This document shows, piece after piece, positions 8,501-18,246 of a DNA stretch of 64,000 nucleotides. This DNA comes from Lepidurus packardi. Its lineage: Eukaryota; Arthropoda; Branchiopoda; Notostraca; Triopsidae. The stretch lies in NCBI GenBank assembly GCA_023053545.1, contig JAKZAN010000025.1, positions 185,025 to 249,024 on the forward strand, written 5' to 3'. Position numbers and translations under genes: made by a program. The notes under the pieces are model-generated. The model was not told where the DNA came from, searched no databases, and saw only the letters and a program-made list of their open reading frames with translations. Each line of letters opens with the position of its first letter. The stretch's first letter is position 1.

Positions 8501-11500
8501 AAAAACCGAAAGGCATTTAAAGTACGCGAAATCAATACATAGATATAAACGAAATTTCGACATTTGAAGAAAGCACAGTTAAGGCAATCTAATTTTGTCG
8601 TTTTTATCAATTATTATATTATATTATTTGCATGCAAAAAACGAAATTTCGACATTTGAAGAAAGCACAGTTAAGGCAATCTAATTTTGTCGTTTTTATC
8701 AATTATTATATTATATTATTTGCATGCAAAAAACGAAATTTCGACATTTGAAGAAAGCAGAGTTAAGGCAATCTAATTTTGTCGTTTTTATCAATTATTA
8801 TATTATATTATTTGCATGCAAAAAACGAAATTTCGACATTTGAAGAAAGCACAGTTAAGGCAATCTAATTTTGTCGTTTTTATCAATTATTATATTATAT
8901 TATTTGCATGCAAAAAACCGAAAGGCATTTAAAGTACGCGAAATCAATACATAGATATAAACGAAATTTCGACATTTGAAGAAAGCACAGTTAAGGCAAT
9001 CTAATTTTGTCGTTTTTATCAATTATTATATTATATTATTTGCATGCAAAAAACGAAATTTCGACATTTGAAGAAAGCACAGTTAAGGCAATCTAATTTT
9101 GTCGTTTTTATCAATTATTATATTATATTATTTGCATGCAAAAAACGAAATTTCGACATTTGAAGAAAGCACAGTTAAGGCAATCTAATTTTGTCGTTTT
9201 TATCAATTATTATATTATATTATTTGCATGCAAAAAACCGAAAGGCATTTAAAGTACGCGAAATCAATACATAGATATAAACGAAATTTCGACATTTGAA
9301 GAAAGCACAGTTAAGGCAATCTAATTTTGTCGTTTTTATCAATTATTATATTATATTATTTGCATGCAAAAAACGAAATTTCGACATTTGAAGAAAGCAC
9401 AGTTAAGGCAATCTAATTTTGTCGTTTTTATCAATTATTATATTATATTATTTGCATGCAAAAAACGAAATTTCGACATTTGAAGAAAGCACAGTTAAGG
9501 CAATCTAATTTTGTCGTTTTTATCAATTATTATATTATATTATTTGCATGCAAAAAACGAAATTTCGACATTTGAAGAAAGCACAGTTAAGGCAATCTAA
9601 TTTTGTCGTTTTTATCAATTATTATATTATATTATTTGCATGCAAAAAACGAAATTTCGACATTTGAAGAAAGCACAGTTAAGGCAATCTAATTTTGTCG
9701 TTTTTATCAATTATTATATTATATTATTTGCATGCAAAAAACGAAATTTCGACATTTGAAGAAAGCACAGTTAAGGCAATCTAATTTTGTCGTTTTTATC
9801 AATTATTATATTATATTATTTGCATGCAAAAAACGAAATTTCGACATTTGAAGAAAGCACAGTTAAGGCAATCTAATTTTGTCGTTTTTATCAATTATTA
9901 TATTATATTATTTGCATGCAAAAAACGAAATTTCGACATTTGAAGAAAGCACAGTTAAGGCAATCTAATTTTGTCGTTTTTATCAATTATTATATTATAT
10001 TATTTGCATGCAAAAAACGAAATTTCGACATTTGAAGAAAGCACAGTTAAGGCAATCTAATTTTGTCGTTTTTATCAATTATTATATTATATTATTTGCA
10101 TGCAAAAAACGAAATTTCGACATTTGAAGAAAGCACAGTTAAGGCAATGTAATTTTGTCGTTTTTATCAATTATTATATTATATTATTTGCATGCAAAAA
10201 ACCGAAAGGCATTTAAAGTACGCGAAATCAATACATAGATATAAACGAAATTTCGACATTTGAAGAAAGCACAGTTAAGGCAATCTAATTTTGTCGTTTT
10301 TATCAATTATTATATTATATTATTTGCATGCAAAAAACGAAATTTCGACATTTGAAGAAAGCACAGTTAAGGCAATCTAATTTTGTCGTTTTTATCAATT
10401 ATTATATTATATTATTTGCATGCAAAAAACGAAATTTCGACATTTGAAGAAAGCACAGTTAAGGCAATCTAATTTTGTCGTTTTTATCAATTATTATATT
10501 ATATTATTTGCATGCAAAAAACGAAATTTCGACATTTGAAGAAAGCACAGTTAAGGCAATCTAATTTTGTCGTTTTTATCAATTATTATATTATATTATT
10601 TGCATGCAAAAAACGAAATTTCGACATTTGAAGAAAGCACAGTTAAGGCAATCTAATTTTGTCGTTTTTATCAATTATTATATTATATTATTTGCATTCA
10701 AAAAACCGAAAGGCATTTAAAGTACGCGAAATCAATACATAGATATAAACGAAATTTCGACATTTGAAGAAAGCACAGTTAAGGCAATCTAATTTTGTCG
10801 TTTTTATCAATTATTATATTATATTATTTGCATGCAAAAAACGAAATTTCGACATTTGAAGAAAGCACAGTTAAGGCAATCTAATTTTGTCGTTTTTATC
10901 AATTATTATATTATATTATTTGCATGCAAAAAACGAAATTTCGACATTTGAAGAAAGCACAGTTAAGGCAATCTAATTTTGTCGTTTTTATCAATTATTA
11001 TATTATATTATTTGCATGCAAAAAACGAAATTTCGACATTTGAAGAAAGCACAGTTAAGGCAATCTAATTTTGTCGTTTTTATCAATTATTATATTATAT
11101 TATTTGCATGCAAAAAACGAAATTTCGACATTTGAAGAAAGCACAGTTAAGGCAATCTAATTTTGTCGTTTTTATCAATTATTATATTATATTATTTGCA
11201 TGCAAAAAACGAAATTTCGACATTTGAAGAAAGCACAGTTAAGGCAATCTAATTTTGTCGTTTTTATCAATTATTATATTATATTATTTGCATGCAAAAA
11301 ACGAAATTTCGACATTTGAAGAAAGCACAGTTAAGGCAATCTAATTTTGTCGTTTTTATCAATTATTATATTATATTATTTGCATGCAAAAAACGAAATT
11401 TCGACATTTGAAGAAAGCACAGTTAAGGCAATCTAATTTTGTCGTTTTTATCAATTATTATATTATATTATTTGCATTCAAAAAACCGAAAGGCATTTAA

Positions 11501-11590
11501 AGTACGCGAAATCAATACATAGATATAAACGAAATTTCGACATTTGAAGAAAGCACAGTTAAGGCAATCTAATTTTGTCGTTTTTATCAA
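5550..11590 (+). repeat. 92/136 bp minisatellite array, copy 1 (about 60 monomers)
   Basis: Head-to-tail monomers of two lengths: a long form of 136 bp and a short form of 92 bp. The long form has 44 extra bases, flanked by AAAC repeats, between the AAAAAAC tract and GAAATTTCG. About ten long forms occur; the array starts with three and ends with one, the rest being mostly short. Each monomer contains two palindromes five bases apart, TGCATGCA (or TGCATTCA) and CGAAATTTCG. A 1332 bp higher-order duplication is visible: rare variants at 6620/7151 recur at 7952/8483. The right edge (11591-11670) is a diverged monomer that overlaps the 57-codon ORF. Confidence 0.95.
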
Positions 11591-11630
11591 GCTCAAGCAG
11601 CAGAAACGTCAATCGAAATCGAAAGAACAG

Positions 11631-11804
11631 TCAATGTAGTCTAATTTTGTCATTTTTGTAAAGTTCAATGAGGGGCTGGGTATGAATTTTATCGTCCAGG
11701 TAATCAGAAAACCTAGGATCATTGACAATGTCTTGTTCATCGCGAAAAGCATCTTGAATATACTTAACATAGAAACGGGTATGTTCACCGTTCACGGTGT
11801 CCAT
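11631..11804 (-). CDS. 57-residue ORF directly downstream of the 284-residue gene, copy 1
   Basis: The ATG at 11804-11802 lies two bases after the stop of the upstream gene (TAG, GT, ATG) and the frame ends with TGA at 11633-11631. The peptide is protein-like, rich in charged and aromatic residues (MDTVNGEHTRFYVKY, then DPRFSDYLDD), and matches nothing I recognise. It could be reached by reinitiation after the upstream stop, or the TAG-GTATGG junction could be a splice donor that would make this intron. Its last codons overlap a sequence clearly homologous to the adjacent minisatellite monomer, so the minisatellite probably arose from the 3' end of this gene. No separate promoter is visible. 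Confidence 0.45.
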   Translation of the reverse strand: MDTVNGEHTRFYVKYIQDAFRDEQDIVNDPRFSDYLDDKIHTQPLIELYKNDKIRLH

Positions 11805-11806
11805 AC

Positions 11807-12661
11807 CTAAGTCTCATTCTGTAATTTCCTCTCCAAAGCCCTGATTTTTTTGTGAGCTTTTATTAGTTCCGCATTCTTCCCTCTCAAAACAGCGTGTAAC
11901 TGACAGGCCTTTTGCTTTTCACGATCATTGTTCTGCAAGCGCTTGCATAAAGCGAAATATTTTTTATACAAGTTGCGAAACTTTTGCCTGTAAGAGCAAT
12001 TGTGATTTATACTTATTGCCTGCTTTGGAATCTGTCTATGGGAAGAGGGGTTAACAACCTGAGGCTGAGAAACCGCGTTTCTTCTCTGTGAAGAAGACTC
12101 AGCATCAGAGTCAGACAGAGCAAAATTATCCTCAATTAGCACAGCCGGCTGTGAAAGCTTACTACTACCACCATTACCTGCAGATGCTTGTGGTTGTGTA
12201 CAACTACTGGTACTATTATTACTGCTGCAGTTAAAAAATTCGAATGGCTGTCTCTTGAAATTTTCGATTGTATCTAATTTTCCCGGACAACTGGTGTCAA
12301 TCTTCATCAAGCGGATTAAACCCATCTTCAGCTTTTTAGCTCGTGCAACTAATGACCTGAGCAAGTTTTCTTCACTAACGTTCAATCTAGTTCTAGAACT
12401 ACCTTCCACTTCCAGTGAAAAAATAGACACGATCCAGCTTAAAAAATCTTTTCGCTTCGCATGCTTTCTTTTAGACTGCTCCAGAAAAAGATTGTGAAGC
12501 TCAAGAACGACTCCATTACTTAAAAAAGGTTTCGGCCTGGCAATGGAAGTCCAAGTATCCAACGTCTTCAAGTGACTCTTTAATATCCCTATTTCATCAC
12601 AGAACGGACCAATACGGTCATCATCATTAACATCAGGACTTGAAGTTGAACTTGAAGCCAT
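11807..12661 (-). CDS. unrecognised 284-residue protein with basic patch and C-terminal coiled coil, copy 1
   Basis: I do not recognise this family. Residues 1-15 are Ser/Asp-rich. Residues 15-125 look helical and globular and include a basic patch SKRKHAKRKD (63-72), a possible nuclear signal. Residues 140-215 are low-complexity, with Ser/Asn runs and an acidic Ser patch DSDAESSS (184-191) typical of CK2 sites. Residues 223-284 are strongly charged with regular leucines and suggest a coiled coil. The start is well supported by an in-frame TAA 21 nt upstream. The gene is uninterrupted in all three copies. It lies head-on to the 207 bp promoter-like array and is followed by the 57-codon ORF. 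A DNA-binding or structural role for the element is guesswork. Confidence 0.8.
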   Translation of the reverse strand: MASSSTSSPDVNDDDRIGPFCDEIGILKSHLKTLDTWTSIARPKPFLSNGVVLELHNLFLEQSKRKHAKRKDFLSWIVSIFSLEVEGSSRTRLNVSEENLLRSLVARAKKLKMGLIRLMKIDTSCPGKLDTIENFKRQPFEFFNCSSNNSTSSCTQPQASAGNGGSSKLSQPAVLIEDNFALSDSDAESSSQRRNAVSQPQVVNPSSHRQIPKQAISINHNCSYRQKFRNLYKKYFALCKRLQNNDREKQKACQLHAVLRGKNAELIKAHKKIRALERKLQNET

Positions 12662-13183
12662 ACCGTAATGCGAAATGCGTTAATAACGGACTCAAATTAA
12701 CTAATTAAGTTTTACTTTGAGGTTTTACTTTGATGATAATTGATTAAATCGATTTCAATCAGTCAAGCTTAATTTTGATAGGATAATATTAATTATAAAT
12801 TAAATAAAATTGAGTTGAGTTTGACTCACAATTTGGTTGTTTTTTGGGTTCTTCTTGTCTTCGACTTGAGCTTGACGTTCACCAAGACGTTCACACGTAA
12901 GTAGGGTGTTGACACGTAGGGTGTTGTCTCAACGACTCAAGCAAAAACACTGACCAAATGGATTGGACCAAAAATGGTTTAGCTTCGCTTTAGCAGGGTG
13001 AAATTAAACTAGCTTTCAATAGAAAACCAGATATAAAAATATCTGGCTTTCTATTCAGTCGAGCCTTGAGTTCCAGATCCAGATTATCAATCCCCAAAGC
13101 GCAAACGGCTTATTTCCACGATTTCGAACCATTTTCAAAACGATCAATCTCGTTTTCTTGTACTGTGTATACCATGAGGTGAT
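12662..13183. other. upstream region of the 284-residue gene, copy 1
   Basis: Non-coding, AT-rich. On the minus strand it is the likely promoter of the gene ending at 11807; TTTATAAT-like sequence near 12795 is the only TATA candidate and is weak. An imperfect hairpin at 13018-13055 pairs AATAGAAA and CCAGATAT with ATATCTGG and CTTTCTATT around an AAAA loop. Confidence 0.4.
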
Positions 13184-13277
13184 GAAGGAGAAATGCAAAA
13201 CCAACCTCCCAACAAACTTTTCCTAAGGCTTAGCTTAGGAAAAGTTTGTTGGGAGGTTGGTTTTGCATTTCTCCTTC
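13184..13277. repeat. perfect 44 bp-arm hairpin, copy 1
   Basis: Arms 13184-13227 and 13234-13277 are exact reverse complements around a 6 bp centre GCTTAG. No mismatch is present in this or the other two copies, which is unusual for idle DNA and suggests either recent origin or correction between arms. Confidence 0.95.
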
Positions 13278-13278
13278 T

Positions 13279-13325
13279 GAATTGCCATCTACAAGGCTTA
13301 GGCTAAGCCTTGTAGATGGCAATTC
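13279..13325. repeat. perfect 22 bp-arm hairpin, copy 1
   Basis: Arms 13279-13300 and 13304-13325 are exact reverse complements around GGC, one base after the larger hairpin. Both hairpins have a CTTAG/CTAAG-type sequence at their apex. Confidence 0.95.
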
Positions 13326-13471
13326 GACGAAATTTACATCTCTATGCCGGATATTAAATCACATACACCACAAGTGTAAATTCCTAAAAATTAAGAGAAA
13401 ATGTACATTCACGTACCTCTAAATTTCGTACCTCTTTTTAGTTTCAACTAAAAACCAAGCCATTATATTAG

Positions 13472-16100
13472 ATTAACTAGCTGAGATATTCTTCTTTTGG
13501 TATTGAATGACCAATTCGGTATCTCATGCTAAGATTATTTTTTTTAAAAAAATCCGCCCTAGCTGACCAGCGCACGGCTGTTGAGGCCACTGCAATGGCC
13601 GCGAAGGCAGCTTTCAACTTTTCCGTTTGGAAATTCGAAGATAGCAGCTATAAATACAGGAAAAATACCCTTAGCTAGCTCACATTCTTCTTTGATTATT
13701 GAATGACCCGGGTGTCTCATGTCATGCTAAGATTATTTAAAAAACAAAAAAAAACATCCGCCCTAGCTGACCAGCGCACGGCTGTTGAGGCCACTGCAAT
13801 GGCCGCGAAGGCAGCTTTCAACTTTTCCGTTTGGAAATTCGAAGATAGCAGCTATAAATACAGGAAAAATACCCTTAGCTAGCTCACATTCTTCTTCGAT
13901 TATTGAATGACCCGGGTGTCTCATGTCATGCTAAGATTATTTAAAAAACAAAAAAAACATCCGCCCTAGCTGACCAGCGCACGGCTGTTGAGGCCACTGC
14001 AATGGCCGCGAAGGCAGCTTTCAACTTTTCCGTTTGGAAATTCGAAGATAGCAGCTATAAATACAGGAAAAATACCCTTAGCTAGCTCACATTCTTCTTG
14101 ATTATTGAATGACCCGGGAGTCTCATGTCATGCTAAGATTATTTAAAAAACAAAAAAAACATCCGCCCTAGCTGACCAGCGCACGGCTGTTGAGGCCACT
14201 GCAATGGCCGCGAAGGCAGCTTTCAACTTTTCCGTTTGGAAATTCGAAGATAGCAGCTATAAATACAGGAAAAATACCCTTAGCTAGCTCACATTCTTCT
14301 TGATTATTGAATGACCCGGGAGTCTCATGTCATGCTAAGATTACAGTATTTAAAAAACAAAAAAAACATCCGCCCTAGCTGACCAGCGCACGGCTGTTGA
14401 GGCCACTGCAATGGCCGCGAAGGCAGCTTTCAACTTTTCCGTTTGGAAATTCGAAGATAGCAGCTATAAATACAGGAAAAATACCCTTAGCTAGCTCACA
14501 TTCTTCTTGATTATTGAATGACCCGGGAGTCTCATGTCATGCTAAGATAAGATACAGTATTTAAAAAACAAAAAAAACATCCGCCCTAGCTGACCAGCGC
14601 ACGGCTGTTGAGGCCACTGCAATGGCCGCGAAGGCAGCTTTCAACTTTTCCGTTTGGAAATTCGAAGATAGCAGCTATAAATACAGGAAAAATACCCTTA
14701 GCTAGCTCACATTCTTCTTGATTATTGAATGACCCGGGAGTCTCATGTCATGCTAAGATTACAGTATTTAAAAAACAAAAAAAACATCCGCCCTAGCTGA
14801 CCAGCGCACGGCTGTTGAGGCCACTGCAATGGCCGCGAAGGCAGCTTTCAACTTTTCCGTTTGGAAATTCGAAGATAGCAGCTATAAATACAGGAAAAAT
14901 ACCCTTAGCTAGCTCACATTCTTCTTGATTATTGAATGACCCGGGAGTCTCATGTCATGCTAAGATTACAGTATTTAAAAAACAAAAAAAACATCCGCCC
15001 TAGCTGACCAGCGCACGGCTGTTGAGGCCACTGCAATGGCCGCGAAGGCAGCTTTCAACTTTTCCGTTTGGAAATTCGAAGATAGCAGCTATAAATACAG
15101 GAAAAATACCCTTAGCTAGCTCACATTCTTCTTGATTATTGAATGACCCGGGAGTCTCATGTCATGCTAAGATTACAGTATTTAAAAAACAAAAAAAACA
15201 TCCGCCCTAGCTGACCAGCGCACGGCTGTTGAGGCCACTGCAATGGCCGCGAAGGCAGCTTTCAACTTTTCCGTTTGGAAATTCGAAGATAGCAGCTATA
15301 AATACAGGAAAAATACCCTTAGCTAGCTCACATTCTTCTTGATTATTGAATGACCCGGGAGTCTCATGTCATGCTAAGATTATTTAAAAAACAAAAAAAA
15401 CATCCGCCCTAGCTGACCAGCGCACGGCTGTTGAGGCCACTGCAATGGCCGCGAAGGCAGCTTTCAACTTTTCCGTTTGGAAATTCGAAGATAGCAGCTA
15501 TAAATACAGGAAAAATACCCTTAGCTAGCTCACATTCTTCTTAAGATTATTTAAAAAACAAAAAAAACATCCGCCCTAGCTGACCAGCGCACGGCTGTTG
15601 AGGCCACTGCAATGGCCGCGAAGGCAGCTTTCAACTTTTCCGTTTGGAAATTCGAAGATAGCAGCTATAAATACAGGAAAAATACCCTTAGCTAGCTCAC
15701 ATTCTTCTTGATTATTGAATGACCCGGGAGTCTCATGTCATGCTAAGATTACAGTATTTAAAAAACAAAAAAAACATCCGCCCTAGCTGACCAGCGCACG
15801 GCTGTTGAGGCCACTGCAATGGCCGCGAAGGCAGCTTTCAACTTTTCCGTTTGGAAATTCGAAGATAGCAGCTATAAATACAGGAAAAATACCCTTAGCT
15901 AGCTCACATTCTTCTTGATTATTGAATGACCCGGGAGTCTCATGTCATGCTAAGATTACAGTATTTAAAAAACAAAAAAAACATCCGCCCTAGCTGACCA
16001 GCAGCGCACGGCTGTTGAGGCCACTGCAATGGCCGCGAAGGCAGCTTTCCATTTCAACTTTTCAGTTTAGTAGTTCAAAGATAGCAGTTATAAAATAGAG
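13472..16100 (+). repeat. 207 bp TATA-containing tandem array, copy 1 (13 monomers)
   Basis: Thirteen monomers (CCGCCCTAG blocks begin at 13554, 13758, 13961, 14163, 14370, 14581, 14788, 14995, 15202, 15404, 15571, 15778 and 15985), usually 202-211 bp; the one starting at 15404 is only 167 bp. Every monomer carries GCTATAAATACAGG and, 33 nt further, an initiator-like TCACATT, plus a GC-rich block with CAATGGCCGCGAAGG. Monomers differ mainly in presence of ACAGT before TTTAAAAAAC and in A-run length. The first (before 13540) and last (from 15985) monomers are diverged, as expected at array edges. Confidence 0.93.
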
Positions 16101-17232
16101 CTATCTACTAAGGGCCTTTGTAGATATAGCTCTGATTATTTTCTTCAGTAATAAAGTGCTAGTTCGAAATCGCGAATGAATTATATTTAAAACATTCTAA
16201 CATTTACAGTGTAACGCACAGTACAGCTGCTGGGAAAACCTCCCTCAATTCTGTATTTTCGTAAGATCTGTTTTGCTGAAAAAACAATTAACTAAAACAC
16301 TTACGCCTTACAATATAAATGAAAATAAGGCAGACCATTCTAAATTATACAATAGAAGTCGCTTTTTTATGCCCACCGCTGTGCTGCTTACCATTAACAT
16401 TGATTAAGCGGCACTTGTTCGGCAACGTAGAAAAGGGAAGGATAAGCTACCTGCAGGCAAAGTGGGCGAACAAGATGGCCGAACAAGCCCCACCTTCTGG
16501 GATATTGACTTCAGGACAAAATCAAGTGTGGTCTACAATTATATTTTTGGAAAATCGGAGGTAACAGATAAAATTCTGAAAAAAATTACTGTGGGAAAGG
16601 AACATGTGTCTAGTTAACCACAATATGCAGGGTTGATTTAATTTTTATTTAAACACTATACTTTCTACAAAACATGTCGTTTAACTCTAAAATATCTTTT
16701 ACATTAACAGTTATTTCACTGTCCGACATTCGTGACGGGTGCCTACTCCAACGTTCTACAAAATAGAAAAAGAACGGTTTAGTTACGTGAACGCGTGGAT
16801 TTTCCAAAATTAAAATTCTAAAAAACACCCGATGTCAAGTCGCAATACACAAAAAGTGAAAGGTCGACCGGCCTCCCTATTAGGGAGGCCGGTCGAATTT
16901 TTCAAAATTGTCTGACAGGCATGAAAATGGTCTCAAAAAATTCTTGATTTTTTTGTAAGATTTATAGTGGAAAAACTAAGAAAATCGGACAGATAGTTTT
17001 TGAGATAAAGCACTTTATATGGTCATTTTTGATGGGAAAAACGTCCGCATTTCCTATGTTAAAAGAAAACGCAGAAGTCGTCGAGGTCAGAGTTGGCTGT
17101 GCTAGCAAGCTATTCCCTGAGCAACCCCACTCCACCCAGTTTTACCACCCCCTGCTACTCTTTCCCGTCCCTGTTTGCTGTAATCCCCTTAATTTGTCCA
17201 AATTGGTTAAAGAACAAGCGGTGTGTTCTAAT
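16101..17232. other. right subterminal region, copy 1
   Basis: About 1.1 kb between the promoter-like array and the right TIR. A bulged hairpin spans 16097-16133 just after the last TATA motif. ORFs of 81 codons (16319-16564) and 71 codons (17029-17244) are not convincing: no domain, and the second runs into the TIR. If the last array monomer initiates transcription rightwards, this region would be its transcript. Otherwise nothing is seen apart from the perfect hairpin at 16864-16896. Confidence 0.4.
16864..16896. repeat. perfect 15 bp-arm GC-rich hairpin, copy 1
   Basis: TCGACCGGCCTCCCT pairs exactly with its complement around ATT. It is followed by a T-run, so in RNA it would resemble a stem followed by uridines. 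The surroundings are AT-rich, which makes this compact GC stem conspicuous. Confidence 0.93.
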
Positions 17233-17412
17233 GTACAGTCATGAGCAAAAAAAACTGCTCAGCCAAAGCGCAGAGGTCTAATTAGGCCTCTTGAGGCTGA
17301 TTTACCTCCATTAGTGGGTGAAAGAGCTTGAACCAATCGGTTACAAGGTGCGCCCGGGAAATTCAAAGGTTTTGTTGATATATAAAAATATGTATGACTA
17401 AATCCCTTCGTT
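17233..17412 (-). repeat. right TIR, uninterrupted (copy 1)
   Basis: 180 bp from GTACAGTCATGAGC to CCCTTCGTT. Its reverse complement matches 1400-1512 joined to 4027-4093 with only a few differences, which reveals both the TIR and the insertion site of the OTU element (around CTGATTTACC). The pairing with 17688-17800 across the spacer forms a large inverted repeat at the unit junction. Confidence 0.9.
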
Positions 17413-17687
17413 GGAGATTAAAATTCTAAAATTAAGCGAGAAAGCGGATATGTTATAATCTCCTTTATTTGTTTTAATTTCCTTTATTTTAAACTCCAAT
17501 AACGTGCCTTTTTAGCCAATCCAACATAAGAAACGAAGATACGCTCTGGGAAGAGGCAAGCTGAGTATGGGAACAATTAGCTGATAATTCAGATTTCTGG
17601 CTAAAGCTGGTTGACTCTATGCCACGGAGACTACATGCGTGTATCGAAAATAATGGTGGTATAACAAAGTATTAACAGATCACATGA
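17413..17687. other. 275 bp inter-unit spacer, copy 2
   Basis: Same sequence as 1125-1399 apart from a few bases; G at 17592 and GACTACATGCG are shared with the spacer at 49706-49980 rather than with 36153-36427. Confidence 0.75.
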
Positions 17688-17800
17688 AACGAAGGAATAT
17701 AGTCATACATATTTTTATATATCAACAAAACCTTTGAATTTCCCGGGCGCACCTTGTAACCGATTGGTTCAAGCTCTTTCACCCACTAATGAAGGTAAAT
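17688..17800 (+). repeat. left TIR, outer segment (copy 2)
   Basis: Same 113 bp segment as 1400-1512. It ends with the target duplication at 17790-17800. Confidence 0.85.
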
Positions 17801-17923
17801 GGATTGGCTATCACAACCCTTCTTCTAGACCGCGGCAACCGCTGCAACTCGCATAAAAGCGGGTTCAGCCATGTTAGGGGAGGGGCTAGCGATCCGCTGC
17901 GAGGGTTGCATGCCGCAGCACAC

Positions 17924-17961
17924 TATATAAGGCCGTTGCATTGAACCATTCTTCCTTCAGT
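17924..17961 (+). promoter_or_regulatory. TATA box and initiator of the intact OTU gene
   Basis: TATATAAG with TTCAGT 35 nt downstream, unchanged from copy 1; the start codon follows at 18247. Confidence 0.55.
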
Positions 17962-18246
17962 CCTTCACTGTGTTTCGCATGTTAGCTAGCAATTGTAGCG
18001 TAGTGCCTTATAGTGTAGTTCTTCTAACCCGGATTAATTATTTAATGTAGTTCCTCTTAACCTTGGATTAGATTTTTCAGTAAGGTTATTTTTTATTGCA
18101 TTCTGTGTTTCCCTTTGACTTTTTTCTTGGATTGATTATTTAGTTCTGTTCTTCTTTAACCCGGATTATTTTTTTCCCTCTTAACCCTGGATTAGATTAT
18201 TTGACTTTTTTCTTCTAACAGATTAACCCTTTCTCTCTTTACTAAT

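Larger units (their letters stand above)
1400..17412 (+). mobile_element. giant TIR-bounded composite unit, copy 1
   Basis: Terminal inverted repeats of about 180 bp bound a 16.0 kb unit. The right TIR (17233-17412) is continuous; the left TIR (1400-1512 plus 4027-4093) is split by the OTU insertion. Both begin AACGAAGG at the outer edge and end at GTAC inside, with only a few mismatches. Contents: OTU pseudogene, 92 bp minisatellite, a 57-codon ORF and 284-residue gene on the minus strand, paired hairpins, and a 207 bp promoter-like array of 13 monomers. No transposase, integrase, polymerase or reverse transcriptase is recognisable, so the unit is either non-autonomous or mobilised by something unfamiliar. 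Because it is tandem, the TIRs could instead define the short spacer as the inserted element. Confidence 0.7.

Noticed and set aside
5550-11590. CRISPR-like array
   Set aside because: Monomers are contiguous 92/136 bp repeats with no unique spacers, no cas genes, and eukaryotic context.
13472-16100. Ribosomal DNA intergenic spacer
   Set aside because: Repeated promoter-like monomers recall rDNA spacers, but no rRNA gene is present in any unit.
16319-17281. 81-, 71- and 62-codon ORFs near the right end
   Set aside because: No recognisable domain; two overlap each other and run into the terminal repeat.
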